From Sphaerosporella brunnea (lineage: Eukaryota; Ascomycota; Pezizomycetes; Pezizales; Pyronemataceae), in contig VXIS01000068.1 in assembly GCA_008704415.1 (NCBI GenBank), forward strand, positions 62,001-126,000: 64,000 nt of DNA. The letters run 5' to 3'. A model generated the notes under the pieces. That model had not been told where the DNA came from. It saw only the letters and a list, made by a program, of their open reading frames with translations, and did not search any database. Positions 1 to 11,500 of the stretch are shown piece after piece. The first letter of the stretch is position 1. Each line of letters starts with the position of its first letter. The translations under genes were made by a program, and so were the position numbers.

Positions 1-23
1 TTGCTGTGCAAGCGACATGATTA

Positions 24-263
24 CTTGACGGAAAAAAAAGTATTCGGACCCCCCAACCCGCGGTACCCCACCAAAACTCAACAGCGCAACGAAAAATCAT
101 CGGCACAAATTATTTGTGCCTGAAGGGTTTCAACTGCTATCTCTTAATTTTGAGACGTCTTCCAAAAATTTTGAGTGAGATCCAGAGAGGTTATCGATTT
201 TTCGCTGCGTGGCTTGGCTGTGGGACAGGGTTCTGAGTGTCCGAATACTTTTTTTTCGTCGAG
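24..263. mobile_element. TA-flanked MITE, copy 1
   Basis: About 240 bp bounded by inverted ends. The left end reads CTTGACGGAAAAAAAAGTAT and continues to TCGGAC; the right end is its complement with two changes. Both ends abut a TA dinucleotide, as in Tc1/mariner-type insertions. There is no coding capacity, so it would be a non-autonomous element. The interior is shared, in reverse orientation, with positions 32005-32298, which shows a dispersed family. It lies about 130 bp upstream of SLD3. The superfamily assignment is inference from the TA flank only. Confidence 0.7.
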
Positions 264-348
264 TAGTTAGGGTTAGTTCGGTTTGAACCGCAAAGCGGGT
301 TTGTTCAATTCTGCTCTTACCCGTCAGACACGTGAGGTGAGGTCTCGC

Positions 349-354
349 ACGCGT
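349..354. promoter_or_regulatory. MCB box (ACGCGT) upstream of SLD3
   Basis: A perfect palindromic ACGCGT lies 40 nt before the proposed SLD3 start codon. In fungi this is the MBF (Mbp1-Swi6) site that drives G1/S genes, which fits a replication-initiation gene. A six-base match is weak by itself; ACGCGT also occurs elsewhere in the window. Confidence 0.4.
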
Positions 355-393
355 TATTGTTGACCCAGCGATTCGATTTCATAACACCCCAGA

Positions 394-2890
394 ATGATGT
401 TTGCACCACCACTGCCCCCATCTTCGTCGAAGAAGCGAAAACGAGGGGAGGATAAACCCGTCATAGGCAGTCCCTTTATTGTCCAAGTATCACTTCCACA
501 TTTTGTTATTATGGTGGTAGAACTAGCTGGCTAACAATTCCAGCCCCACCCGACCTCTTCCTTCGACGTTTCCACAAAGATATCGCCGACCGTTGTTATT
601 CCACGATCGCATATACCTATGAGCTGGCTCGCCGGGGCGCCCTCGAGACTATTCGATGTTCCAACTGAATCGCCAGCGATCGCACAGCCGGGTTATGTTG
701 TCGTTGTCAAAATCGAGGGGGAGAGACAGCTTTCGGCTGTCGAAAATGTGGGTGGGAATGTTTACGCGATATACCGCCTTTCAACCCAGCTTAGGATGAA
801 GGATATTCGAAAGGTCGCCTCGCAAACAAAACATCTCCTTACCACGGTCCCTAGTAATTACGATCTATGTGAGCGGGAGTGGTGGAGTGAGGTTGGCAGC
901 GTGGAGTATCCCTTTGGAGACTCTCCGGTCAACGTTGCTGCTCTGGATATGGGGATTGGCATTCATGATGTTGTCGTCGAACAGACCGCAATGTCTTCAC
1001 ACGCACCGATTCCACCACCACCACCGCCTCCAAAGGCTGAGAAACATATCGACGCTATAGAAGTAGAAGGGCAGCCTGCATTGTGCGATATCTTGGACCA
1101 AGTCCGACGTCAGTATTTCGACACCCTATACCTCGCAAAGGTCAGACTCTTGTCTCTTTACTGCCCCGAAACGACTGACTCGATGTCAGACATCACTGGC
1201 ATATTTTGCAAAATCCACATTATCCAGAGCACGCGCAACATGTCGTGGCTCTGATCAGCCACCATTGAGAGCTCGATTTGACGAGTTGGCAGAGTACCTG
1301 CGAAAGCTGATGTTGCCGCTGGATAAAATGGACCTCAAATATCGAAAATGTTTGATACAGTGCGTTTTAGAGAATGAATCCGGTGACCCGACAGTTTTCA
1401 GGCCCGTAGAAGACGGTTATGTTCAACGTTGGAGGCAATCGACATTCCAAGACCGATTTGTCAAGGAAAATGATCCCGAGTTGAAGCACAAGTTGGAGGA
1501 GCTAAGGATTCGGGAGACCGAGCTTCAGATAATCCTGCTTCTCGAGATTCTTGCACTTAATAAAGAACATCCACCGGCTGTTGTCGAGGCTGAGGAAGAA
1601 ACCAAAGGGAAGAAAGGCAAAGGCAAGAGCAAGAAGAAAAAGAAGTCGAAAGACGCGGCTCCAGATGTTCTCCTTGACCTGCTCGTGGATCGTCTCTGCA
1701 TTTGGCACTCCATTGGCTCCGATACTTCCGCAGAGAAGGGAGAGTTGCCTACCAAAGGAAAGGTTTCCGAAAAGGATCACCTTCGGCATTTTTCTGTAGA
1801 GGTTATTATGGCTTTGTAAGTCCTCCCGAGCTCTTTATGGTTGGTCGTTTCTGAAATTTTGCAGCTACTACTCCAAGCTCCCAGAATTGTGTCGTTCCAT
1901 CAACAAAAAGTTTGGAGGCAGCAGTTCGAAGCCAGCTTCCAGTGTGCAGCGACCAATCAAAACCGCCAAGGAGCGACGTCCTGTTAGTAAAAAACCCTCT
2001 GGGCTCAAGCGATCCGATATCGTGCAATCACAATCCCGAGGAACCACTACAGAACCGCTTTCAATACTTGCAGCGGAGAGCGCGGCTGCAAAGACTGTTC
2101 GCGGCGGAACGTTAAATTCCAAGAGTTTCGCGAAGAAGATCGTCCAGTTGGACAGCAAGCCTGCTCAGAAAAAGGTCGAGGAAGAACTTAGGAGCGTTAT
2201 CCAAGCCCTGGCAAAACCAAATCGAGTCGCGGCTGCCGTCGAACTGGCCGAGGATGCTGAGAAGAGACTAAAGGCTGCTGCCGCCAAAAGTAAGCGCCAC
2301 ACCCCATAGATATCACGATCGGTGCTCACGTCATTATAGAGAAACCGGCGAAGAAATCAGCATCCAATGTGCACGTTGCAGCCACCCCTCAGAAGCGAAA
2401 GGTTGATTTATTTGATACCAAAGCATCCCCACCCTCCCACAAAATATTCCGTCATAATGCGGCAGCTTCTAGCAGTGCGGAAGTTGCAGCAACACCACCA
2501 CCGCGTCGGCAATCGTGGAAACCAAACGTGCCACCAGTAGAGGAGGGCGTAGTCCTTGCCACGCCACGAAAGAGTTTATTTGCCGATCTTCAGCGTTCAG
2601 CTGTCCAGCAGCGAAATCCCCCACCGCGCTCCATGCCAGGTGATGACGATGTGGATGCAACCATATTTGCCACACCTGTGAAGAAGCAGTCTGCTACACC
2701 ACCGGGCTTCTGGTCACCGTGTAGTGTTGTAGATGTAGCTAAGGAGACGCCTCTCAAGGGTAGTTCGGATGTCACTGGAAACGACGACTTTGGAGCTAGT
2801 ATAGCGTCAGTCAAGCCAGAGACGGAGGGTCTAGGGAACGCCTCCATTTATGAAGCTTTGGGCTGGGATAGCGATTATGAGGCCATTTAG
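394..2890 (+). CDS. SLD3: DNA replication regulator Sld3
   Basis: Five exons by hand splicing: 394-486, 544-1140, 1190-1815, 1865-2289, 2340-2890, closing in frame at 763 aa. Sld3 bridges Cdc45 and the Mcm2-7 helicase and, once phosphorylated by CDK, binds Dpb11 to start origin firing in the nucleus. The family core is visible: PHPTSSFDV near the N-terminus, then IPRSHIPMSWL, KTSLAYFAKSTLSRARA across intron 2, KMDLKYRK, and RIRETELQIILLLEILAL-like helical sequence. A Lys-rich stretch follows the core. The last exon is disordered and rich in S/T-P sites (ATPPPRR, ATPRKS, ATPVKK, ATPPGFWSP, ETPLKG), as expected for CDK-regulated Sld3. The end, YEALGWDSDYEA, is also family-like. A second Met at codon 2 is an alternative start. 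Confidence 0.9.
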
Positions 2891-3660
2891 CCTCCTCGTT
2901 CAACTTGTATGGCATTTTCATTGGCGTTGTGTTAATAAAGCCCGGATACGGGCTGGGGAGTAGGTATCAAGCGTTTCTTCGATAGTTGCCGCTTCGATCA
3001 CGGCTGAAGTAGTTTGATCTTGAGTGATGCGCCATGATGGGGCCTGTCATCGCAGAACTAAACTAAGTTCAGAAGCTAAGATAAATCGCCGGAGCCGAAA
3101 AAGTGGGGTAAATAAAGATGGTGAAACGAGTGAAGGTAGCTCTAGGTGGCCGATCTGCGGAAGAGGCATGAACCGTTACACTGCCGTATGTAGGTGGCTT
3201 CCCGAGGATTTTCGTGCCGCCCAACAGGTAGGATTTCCAAGGAGACCACAGTTCTTGAAGAAGAGAGCTGTTTGACCATTTCCGTCCTGGTGTGCTTTGT
3301 CTCTAAGAATTCAAATTCATCCATTCCTCACAGTTTCCCTCTGCTGAATTCCGTTCACAAAACAGAGTCCGAAGCTGTAGCTAACCAAGAACGCCTTTGA
3401 ATTGAAGCCCGGTGCCAAGCACACTCGAATCACCAAAATCGCTGTTTTCGGCCTTCGACAAAATTGACCATTCTGGGCCATGCACAAATATACTCTACGT
3501 CACGAGTCATCCCCAGCCTCTCCTCATCTAAGCTGCAGCGCGGTTTGGTAACTTCACTGTACTCTACCTACTTCAATCACTCCAACCTCCGTCGAACCTT
3601 ATCTTTCTCCGCAACAACAAGCCATCCCATAAACCACCTCAAACCCTCCGAGCGCCCGCC
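2891..3660. other. intergenic, SLD3 3' flank and NPC2 promoter
   Basis: No supported gene. Open frames here lack fungal coding texture. The last ~150 bp before the NPC2 start are pyrimidine-rich, as is usual for fungal core promoters and 5' leaders. Confidence 0.5.
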
Positions 3661-4328
3661 ATGAAGCTCTACAGTCTCGCGACGCTCTCGCTGTTTCTTG
3701 CCTCCTCCGTGTCGGCTGGAAACTTGTTCCAGCAGGGCGCCAGTCTGGTCGAGTTTATCACCCCAACTACAAACGTCGGGAAGCAGGTGCCCGGAGAGTC
3801 ACCGTTGTACTTCTGCGGCGATTCCTCCGATGATGTCGCTACGATCGAGAAAGTCGACTTGCTCCCAAACCCTCCTATCCCGTGAGTTTCTATAGAAAAA
3901 AACAAAAAAAAGAAAAAGAAAAAAAAAAAAAAAAAAAAAGAAGCGAGCTAATGGGATCTTTCGTAGTGGCCAAACGCTCGAAATCGAGGCGGTCGGCACA
4001 CTCCACGACGCGATCACTCTCGGCGCTGTAGTCCACATTACCGTCAAGTACGGACTCATCACGCTCTTGAAGGAGAGCTTGGATCTTTGCGAAAATGCCG
4101 GCCAGGTCGATCTGGAGTGTCCCGTGAATAAGGGGAAGTTGATCATCAAGAAGAGCGTCGATATTCCCAAGCAGATCCCACCGGTAAGTAGTCTTTCCAA
4201 TTTTACGACGCGACATTTTGGTTTGCTGATCCGACATACAGGGACAATACACGGTCATTGCCGACGCCTTCACCGCAGATGACCGCCACATCACTTGTCT
4301 TACCGCCACTATCAGGTTCTACTCCTAG
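3661..4328 (+). CDS. NPC2: NPC2-type phosphatidylglycerol/phosphatidylinositol transfer protein
   Basis: Three exons: 3661-3881, 3967-4183, 4242-4328, giving 174 aa. The product begins with a secretory signal peptide (MKLYSLATLSLFLASSVSAG) and continues as an ML-domain lipid-binding beta-sandwich. Family landmarks are the Cys-containing YFCGDSSDD, LPNPPIPGQTLEIEAVG across intron 1, DLCENAGQVDLECPVNKG, IPPGQYTVIADA across intron 2 and a terminal HITCLTATIRF. Fungal members act in the vacuole or secretory lumen in sterol and phospholipid transfer. Length and Cys spacing are normal. Intron 1 contains an unusually long A-rich tract (about 3898-3941). Confidence 0.93.
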
Positions 4329-5439
4329 AGACGCGGTATAGGCTTTAAAATGCGTGCATGATAATGGTTATCAGGGGTGTTGCCTCGGGTGAGGGCGGAA
4401 ATCGCTAAGGCTTTACTTTTCTGGTTTTTCTATGTCTGTTTACCTATGATTTTACGCGTTTTTGTGTTTGTGTGTTTGCCGACTTCTTCGAATGACGCAT
4501 GGCGTTTTGTTCCGCAGGAAACCCAATTTTTTCCTATTTTTTTTTTCTTGTGTTTCCGCCGTTGGAAATAATTATGATAGATACTTGATATCTCTATACG
4601 ACGGAAGCTTGCTTGCGAATAACCTATGTTGGAAGTGTACTATGAAAATGCTTACTGCTGTTGACATCATCATTGCGAGGGCGAGTGATATAGCATGAAA
4701 TGAGGGCCTTGCGAAACGGTCTCTTTCGTTAGCCTAGAATACAGTGGCGTGGGATTGCACTGCCGTGATTTGGTGATTTGACTCGTTACACTGTTACAGT
4801 GTGTGGTTTTGGTGAATGTACGGGTTTTAGGAAGGCTTTGCGTTTACCAATCACCGCTGGGTTCGTTGAATTGGAACTCGGTCTGGCCTTGTTGTTCAGC
4901 GAGTGATTCCCGGTGAGTATCGTAAGATTATGGTGCTTTGGCCACGATATCAGGTTAGTAAAGCCCCTAGATTTCGAGTGTCGTTTTGGAAAGAGAATGG
5001 GCGCTGGAAGGCAGGCAGTGGGTCTTCAAAGCAAGAGGGTTGGTTCATGTCAATTGCCTCGATAAATGAATGTTATCATCTTGACTTCTGGTACTTGATG
5101 CACATGCTGCTTGCTGGATTCAGAAAGACGTTGCGAAGGTGTTTTTTGGAATTCGGAGTTGTGGAGAGGCACTTGAGCTTTTATTCTCGTTGGCGTGGGA
5201 ATGTCGCAGCCTCGGTAGAAACCTCGGGCTGGGAGGTTTCATTAGAGATAGATATGGGCAGTCATGTACACACGGAGCTCGAGACAAAGAGGCGGAGTGT
5301 TTGAGGCTTGAGTCTTGGTTTCCAATATAGTACGTTTAATTGTTTGATCAGGAGCGGCGATGACCATATGCATAGAATACATTAAGAGACTTGGTTTCCT
5401 TTTTATGTTGCCTTGCTAACGAGCTTCCAGCACTTACTA
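4329..5439. other. gene-free stretch after NPC2
   Basis: T-rich 3' flank followed by unremarkable sequence. One 133-codon open frame (4903-5304) lacks an ATG start, intron signals or any recognised motif, and I do not call it a gene. Confidence 0.4.
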
Positions 5440-5812
5440 TTTTCTTCCCAGTGTCGCGCTGAGATGTACGCCGGCGGTTTTTGTGGGAACGACACTCCAC
5501 CGAACAACCACCAATCAAAGCACCATGTCGCGCTGAAATGCGCGCTATCGCAACGACACTTCGCGCGCACAGCGACAAAATGCAGCCAGATTTTGACGAC
5601 CTCTCCGATAATGAGCGCTTTCAGGGCGACGTTTCGTTTCGCTTTTTATTTTCGCTTTTTTCTGTGTAGATATCAGCTCAGGCTTATGTAAAAATACGGG
5701 TGGTTTCTCTGACGGTGTTTTTTGATTGGTGGTTGCTCGTGGTGGGTGGAGTCGATCCTACAAAAACCGCCAGCGTACTAGAGTACATCTCAGCGCGACA
5801 CTGGGGAGAAAA
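5440..5812. mobile_element. foldback/MITE-like element with ~85-bp inverted arms
   Basis: The arms 5440-5525 and 5714-5812 are imperfect inverted repeats. Outer ends read TTTTCTTCCCAGTGTCGCGC on the left and the complement of TTTTCTCCCCAGTGTCGCGC on the right; inner ends share CAACCACCAATCAAA. A third partial copy of the GTCGCGCTGA motif lies just inside the left arm (about 5526-5537). The ~190-bp interior has no gene. No clear target-site duplication was found, so the class is unknown. Confidence 0.6.
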
Positions 5813-6352
5813 CGACATTGGGGGCCACGAGATAGTAGACGTCGGGTGAATGTAGCCGTTGTGAACCTTGTGCAACACCGCGAAGCGCATCCAGCCCTAT
5901 AAATTGACGACATGTTCGTTGTTAAATGAAAATCCAGATCTTATCAACAGCTTGTATCGTTTGTCGATCTTTTCGTTTGTCCATTGCGCTTCAGAATTGG
6001 GCTTGTGTGCATTCCGAATTGAAGTCCGGGTTGATTTTCAATTCCAATCCTCAGCTGATGCTGATCCTGTGCCAAACGCAAGCTGTCCTCTTCGACCAGA
6101 GCTCCCCCCATAGCGCCTTACCCTCACACGTGAGCACGGCTCGTCTTGAGAGCCCGATCCCTCAGATGGTTGATTACAGTATCGTCCCAAGAGAACATAG
6201 AAGCGGAGTCGCGTCATACCTACATCCAGCCCTCCTCCGAGGACGTGTTTTATATCGATCGACTAGCTGCATACTCGACACATAGCAGCATTCAGCTCCT
6301 CCTCCCAAACATCATTCCAATTCATATATCCGCAGTCCCCATTACTCTATAA
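5813..6352. other. intergenic, upstream of Mpv17-like gene
   Basis: No independent gene recognised. It probably holds the promoter and 5' leader of the Mpv17-like gene, and perhaps a first exon I could not place, because the next frame lacks an obvious initiator ATG. Confidence 0.35.
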
Positions 6353-7362
6353 ACTCCAGACTCCTCGTCATCATGCTCCATAGCCTCCGTCTCCGCGCAA
6401 GGCGTCTCACCAGCTCCTATCTCTTCGGCCGCATCGTTTGTATCCCATTCAACACCTCCCAGCGCCGTCCAGCTAAACATTCCACAGCCCTTGACGCACG
6501 TCTTGATATTCGCTATCCAGCTCCTAGGGATCGGTCATGTCTCCCTCGACTTCGAGAACCACTTTTCCGCGAAACCGGTGCTAACCACCATGGTCACTAA
6601 TTCGGTGCGCCCTCTACCTCCATTTTCACCGATGTCTCGGACTAAGTAATATCGACAGCTCCTGAACGGTATCGCCGACACCGTTGCACAAACTGTTTCC
6701 GCGGCGCGGCTGCGTGGGGCGCGTGCGCCCCCCCCGAGCAACAGCAAAAAGGATGGCGGGGTTACGATCGAAATCCACGAGCTAGGGGAGAAGGGGCTTC
6801 CTCGTCATCGGAACGACGGGCTCCAAGCATCTTCGCCGTACGACGTGGAGCGATTGATTCGGTACATGGCTTGGGGATTCTTTATGGCGCCGTTACAACT
6901 TGCATGGTTCGCATGGCTGAGCGAGGCTTTCCCAATGGGAGAGGATAATAAGACCGGTGCTGCTCTATGGAGGGTGCTGCTGGATCAGGTGGTGTTTTCG
7001 CCAATCGGTTTAGCGCTGTTCTTTGCGTTCATGACGGTGACTGAAGGAGGCGGATATGTGGCGGTCAAGAGGAAGTTGGAGAGCGTTTTCGGGTCCACAT
7101 TGTAGGTTCTGTCATGGATCGGGGCATTTTGTGGAGAAGTGCTGACTTTACTGTAGGAAGTCTAACTACGTTGTCTGGCCCGCGGTGCAGATACTCAATT
7201 TCCGAGTGATCCCGCTTCAATACCAGCTAGTAGGTTCTCTATTTCGGGCTTACGAGATGTTCTTGCTAATTGCTGCAGCCTTTTGCTTCCACAATCGGCA
7301 TCTGTTGGACTACCTACCTGTCTTTGAAGAACGAGGCTGCTGAAGCTACATTCCCCGGTTAA
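6353..7362 (+). CDS. Mpv17/PMP22 family integral membrane protein
   Basis: Supported exons are ?-6604, 6659-7101, 7157-7229 and 7279-7362. The C-terminal half is diagnostic of the family (peroxisomal PMP22 / mitochondrial Sym1): MAWGFFMAPLQLAWFAWLSE, RVLLDQVVFSPIGLALFFAF, then NYVVWPAVQILNFRVIPLQY across introns 2 and 3, ending in a WTTYLSLKN helix. At least three membrane helices are evident. Upstream, KPVLTTMVTNSLLNGIADTV matches the usual N-terminal helix across intron 1. The frame is open from 6353 but has no ATG before the one at 6590, so the true start is either 6590 (short form) or in an unplaced upstream exon. Channel-like roles are known for homologues; the substrate is not predictable. 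Confidence 0.8.
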
Positions 7363-8560
7363 ATGTGCATGTGTGCACTGGGTTAACAGGTTGAGCTCGA
7401 ATAAAAAGATGCATGCTTGGCATGCTTGGTACAGTTGCATTTGCCTTGACTTGACGGGACATTGTACAGTATTTACTTAATAATAGAAGAACTGGGCGGA
7501 GAGTTGGAGATCATCGGAGGATGGCGTTCAGTTTGTAGGCATTTGTAAATCTTTTTGCTCTTGGAGGAACCAATGACGAATGATTGAAAATGAGTAAAAA
7601 TATGGTGGAATATTGACGGAGTGCCCCATATCATGTAGTTGATATCGAGTATGGTGCAGGCGGCCTTAAACCGACCCGTCGGCGGTGGTGGAGACGGCAA
7701 CGACTGTTTATAATAAACTGATCACCACGTGAGAACTCTGGGGAAACAGCCCTCCCGTGCCCTGGGTAAGATGCGCTCTGTAAGACTGAGGCGCTGGCTT
7801 CCACCATTGTGATGTTATTGAAGTCGGGGAAATTTTGAGCGACAGGTTGGTTTAAGGCCACCTGCACCATACCAGCCTTCGTCTCTGGCCACATGCACAA
7901 TAAACTCTTCACGCGGCTGTACCATTTATATCAGTTCGTATATATCAGCTTTGGCCATGCGAGTTCTCAAAGGCAATCGGCCGGTGCCATGGAGCTGAAA
8001 AAGCTCCTAAACGATAGCTGTTTGTTCGCACAAAGGCAAGCGACTGAGGTGCAGTAATGCTTGTAGTAGGTATCTTCAGCTGCGAGTGCTGTGCCGTCAA
8101 AATGGCCGAATTTTCAAAAAAAAAACGCACATTAATCTGCTTGAAAAACAGCAGCACAGATCCCAGCAGCAGCACTTGCGTTCATTCATAAAATCCAGTG
8201 GCTGCTTACCAAAACCCCGCAGGGTCACGCTAACCCCAACTCAATTTTTCCAAGCTAAAGAATTGCCCTTTTAAGCTAAAACCACAGCCACACCTTTCCT
8301 CTTTCTTACCATACCAACCCCCATTCTGACCCAACGCACAGCCCCCCAACACCCTGAGCCAAGTCCAAACCTCGCTCAACCCAAACCACCCGAACAACCA
8401 TCACCACCACCCAACTTCGATCTCCCGCTACCTCTTCCCGCTCCCACACTTCCGCAACCCACCCCTCCCCCCCCCCAACACCACAACCACGCGAACCTAA
8501 CCAACAATATTCCCCCAAATTTTATACTCTCTTTGCAGCTCGCTACCTGCTTGTCCAGTC
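7363..8560. other. intergenic, CHD1 promoter
   Basis: No gene recognised. The final ~250 bp (about 8290-8560) are strongly C-rich on the + strand with CCACCACC-like runs, then TTTATACTCT shortly before the CHD1 start. This is consistent with a promoter and leader. Confidence 0.4.
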
Positions 8561-11500
8561 ATGGCTAGTAAGTTGTCCCCTTTGCTTTTTATCCATTGTT
8601 GTCGCTGTCTCCCGATTTTGCGCTCCGTCGCCCGACTATCGTCGTGCCTTATCTCGCGACGGATACCCCAATACCACCTCGCGTCGCGTCTAACCTCTTC
8701 TTTACGCGTTGATCCTTCTCATCGTTCGCTTGAGCATCTCCTTTCTACTCCTTTCGCGTCGCGCTGGCTTCTATGCCTCGCTACAGTCCGAGGCCGTGTT
8801 TTCATCCAGACCATCATCCGAGCTATGCTCCTGGCATCCCCGAAATGATCTCGCTCGCCATTGAAGGCAGCTATTCAGTCGCCGATGCGTCCATCTGAGT
8901 CGCCTCATTCAGGAGATCCTTCCTTCGCGTTCCGAAGCCCCAAATCCTTCTTGCGCCCGAGTTATCGATGCTGATTGTCGTCTGTGAAGCAGGTAGCGTG
9001 GTACTGCCACCGACCACTATTGGTGGTCCCGTTTCCATACCAGATACGCATATCTACAGCTCTACAGCCGATATAGAAGATGCCTCCAATTTATCAGAGG
9101 AAGATGTTGAGCTTTCAGATGTCGACGCACAGGGTGATGCCGGCGACCAGATCACCGATACCGAGTCCAAGCAAGACGAAGATCATGAGATGACAGACTC
9201 ATCCTCAAGTAGTGATGACGGAGTCGGATCCGAAGACGGAGACTTCGAGGTTGACGACGATGAAGAAGCACATGCAGAGGATATTGAGGAGCAGTCAAGC
9301 TCCAATGAATCGCAGAAGTCATCCGAAGATCTCTCCGCGGAACTGATAAAGCAGCTGTCAGTACGAAGAAGTGTAGGCTCACCTTCGCTTGCAAGTTTAC
9401 CTATTTTAACTGTTGAGAAATATAGGAACGTGCACGCGTGGTTAAACGTCCAATGGTGTGTTATCCTCAGCTCGCTCCAGCTCTTGAACAGGAAGCTGAC
9501 ATTTCCCAGATTGATGACGACAGTGATGAAGATGAAGATGAAGATGAAGACAACGAGCACGAGTCGGATGAAGACGACGACGACTCTGAGCCACGGAGTA
9601 GTCGACAGAGAAAGCAGAGAAGAAAGCCTGCGGCTCGTACAAAGTCGGCCAAATGTAAGTATCACATTTCTACAATCAAAATAGTGACTGACTCTATGGC
9701 AGCATCAAAAAAGCCTTCGCCTATCCCATACGTTTCGTCGAGATCGGGTAGTAGCGATGACGACGAGGACTATGGATCGAAGAGAAAGTCCAAGACGAGC
9801 AGAAAACGGCGGAAGGTGTCCGACTTTGAGCCGGCAGAAGTGCGCTTTTCCACGCGACGAGTCGGAAAAGTCAGTTACAACGAGTCTGATGATGACGATT
9901 TCTCGGAAGAGATAGAGGCCGATGATGCCCAATATGCATACCCAGAGGAATCCAACATCGCTGGAATTGACCAAGTCTTGGACTTCCGCGTCAAAGCAGG
10001 TGAAGACCAGCCGGCATATTTGGACCTCACGACCGATACCCTTCTCAAAGAACACCTTGAGTTCTATATCAAATGGCAAGACCAGTCTCATTATCACGCA
10101 ACCTGGGAAACCTTTGAGTCACTTGCTGGCTATAAGGGATTCCGCAAGTTGGAAAACTTCCTCAGGAACAAAGTTAAGGCCGATCATGCTCGCAGGCTGG
10201 CGTCATCCACTACTCCGGAAGACATCGAGCAAATGGAGCTTGACTTGGAGCGCCTCAGAGGCGAGCTGGAGGAGTACCGAATTGTGGAGAGGATAGTTGC
10301 CCACAAAGACGAAGGCGATGTTAGATACTATTTTGTCAAGTGTGAGTAGCTTCTGTATAACCTGGATGCTGGCCCCCCGATCACTGATTTGCAATAGGGA
10401 AAGGACTCACATACGACCGTTGCACTTGGGAGGAGAGCGAACTCGCTCGCGAGATTGCTGCGCCTGAGATCGATAAGTACTGGAACCGAAGAAGATCGCC
10501 CCAAACGTCTAAGCAGTCGGAATCCAACCTTAACACGCGTCGACCTTACAAGAAGCTCGAAATTCAACCCGAGTACATCAAAGGTGGACAGTTGAGGGAC
10601 TTCCAAATGAAAGGCCTGAACTGGCTTGCATTTAACTGGACGAAAGGGGCAAACGGCATCCTTGCCGACGAAATGGGACTGGGTAAAACCGTCCAGACTG
10701 TCTCTTTCATGAGCTGGCTTCGCCACGATAGACATCAAAACGGCCCTTTCCTTGTTGTGGTTCCTCTTTCCACAGTCCCATCTTGGGCGGAGACCTTCGA
10801 AAACTGGGCCCCGGATATGAACTTTATCGTATACACCGGTACGAGTGAGGCGCGAAAACGCATTCGCGATTACGAGCTTTATGCCAACGGAAAACCAATT
10901 TTCAACTGCATCCTCACTACTTATGAGTACATCTTGGCCGATCACGCCTTTCTTGGGCAAATCAAATGGCAGTTCCTTGCCGTTGATGAAGCTCATCGAT
11001 TGAAGAACAAAGAATCTTCCCTTTACGACAAATTGAATGTTTTCAAAACGGGCACCCGACTGTTGATCACTGGCACCCCGCTTCAGAACAATCTGAAGGA
11101 ACTGGCAGCTTTAATAGATTTCTTGATGCCAGGCAAGATTGTCATTGATTACGACGTCGACTTGCACTCGGATACAGAATCTGCTGCGAAACAGATCGAG
11201 AAACTACAAAAGGCGCTGCAGCCTTATATGTTGCGCCGTGTCAAGAAAGACGTGGAGAAGTCGCTTCCTCCTAAGTCCGAAAAGATTATCCGAGTCGAGC
11301 TTTCGGATCTCCAAACCGAGTATTACAAAAACATCATTACTCGCAATTATGCAGCTCTTAATGCTGGAGGAACTGGACATCATCAGTCTTTATTGAACAT
11401 CGTCATGGAGTTGAAGAAAGCCAGCAACCACCCATTTATGTTTCAGTCCGCCGAGGAGAGGTTTCTCAAGCCTGGCGCTTCGAGAGAGGAAACCCTCAGG

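Noticed and set aside
1816..1819. Apparent stop codon splitting SLD3 into separate genes
   Set aside because: The TAA lies in a GTAAGT donor; splicing restores the conserved FYYSKLPELC segment.
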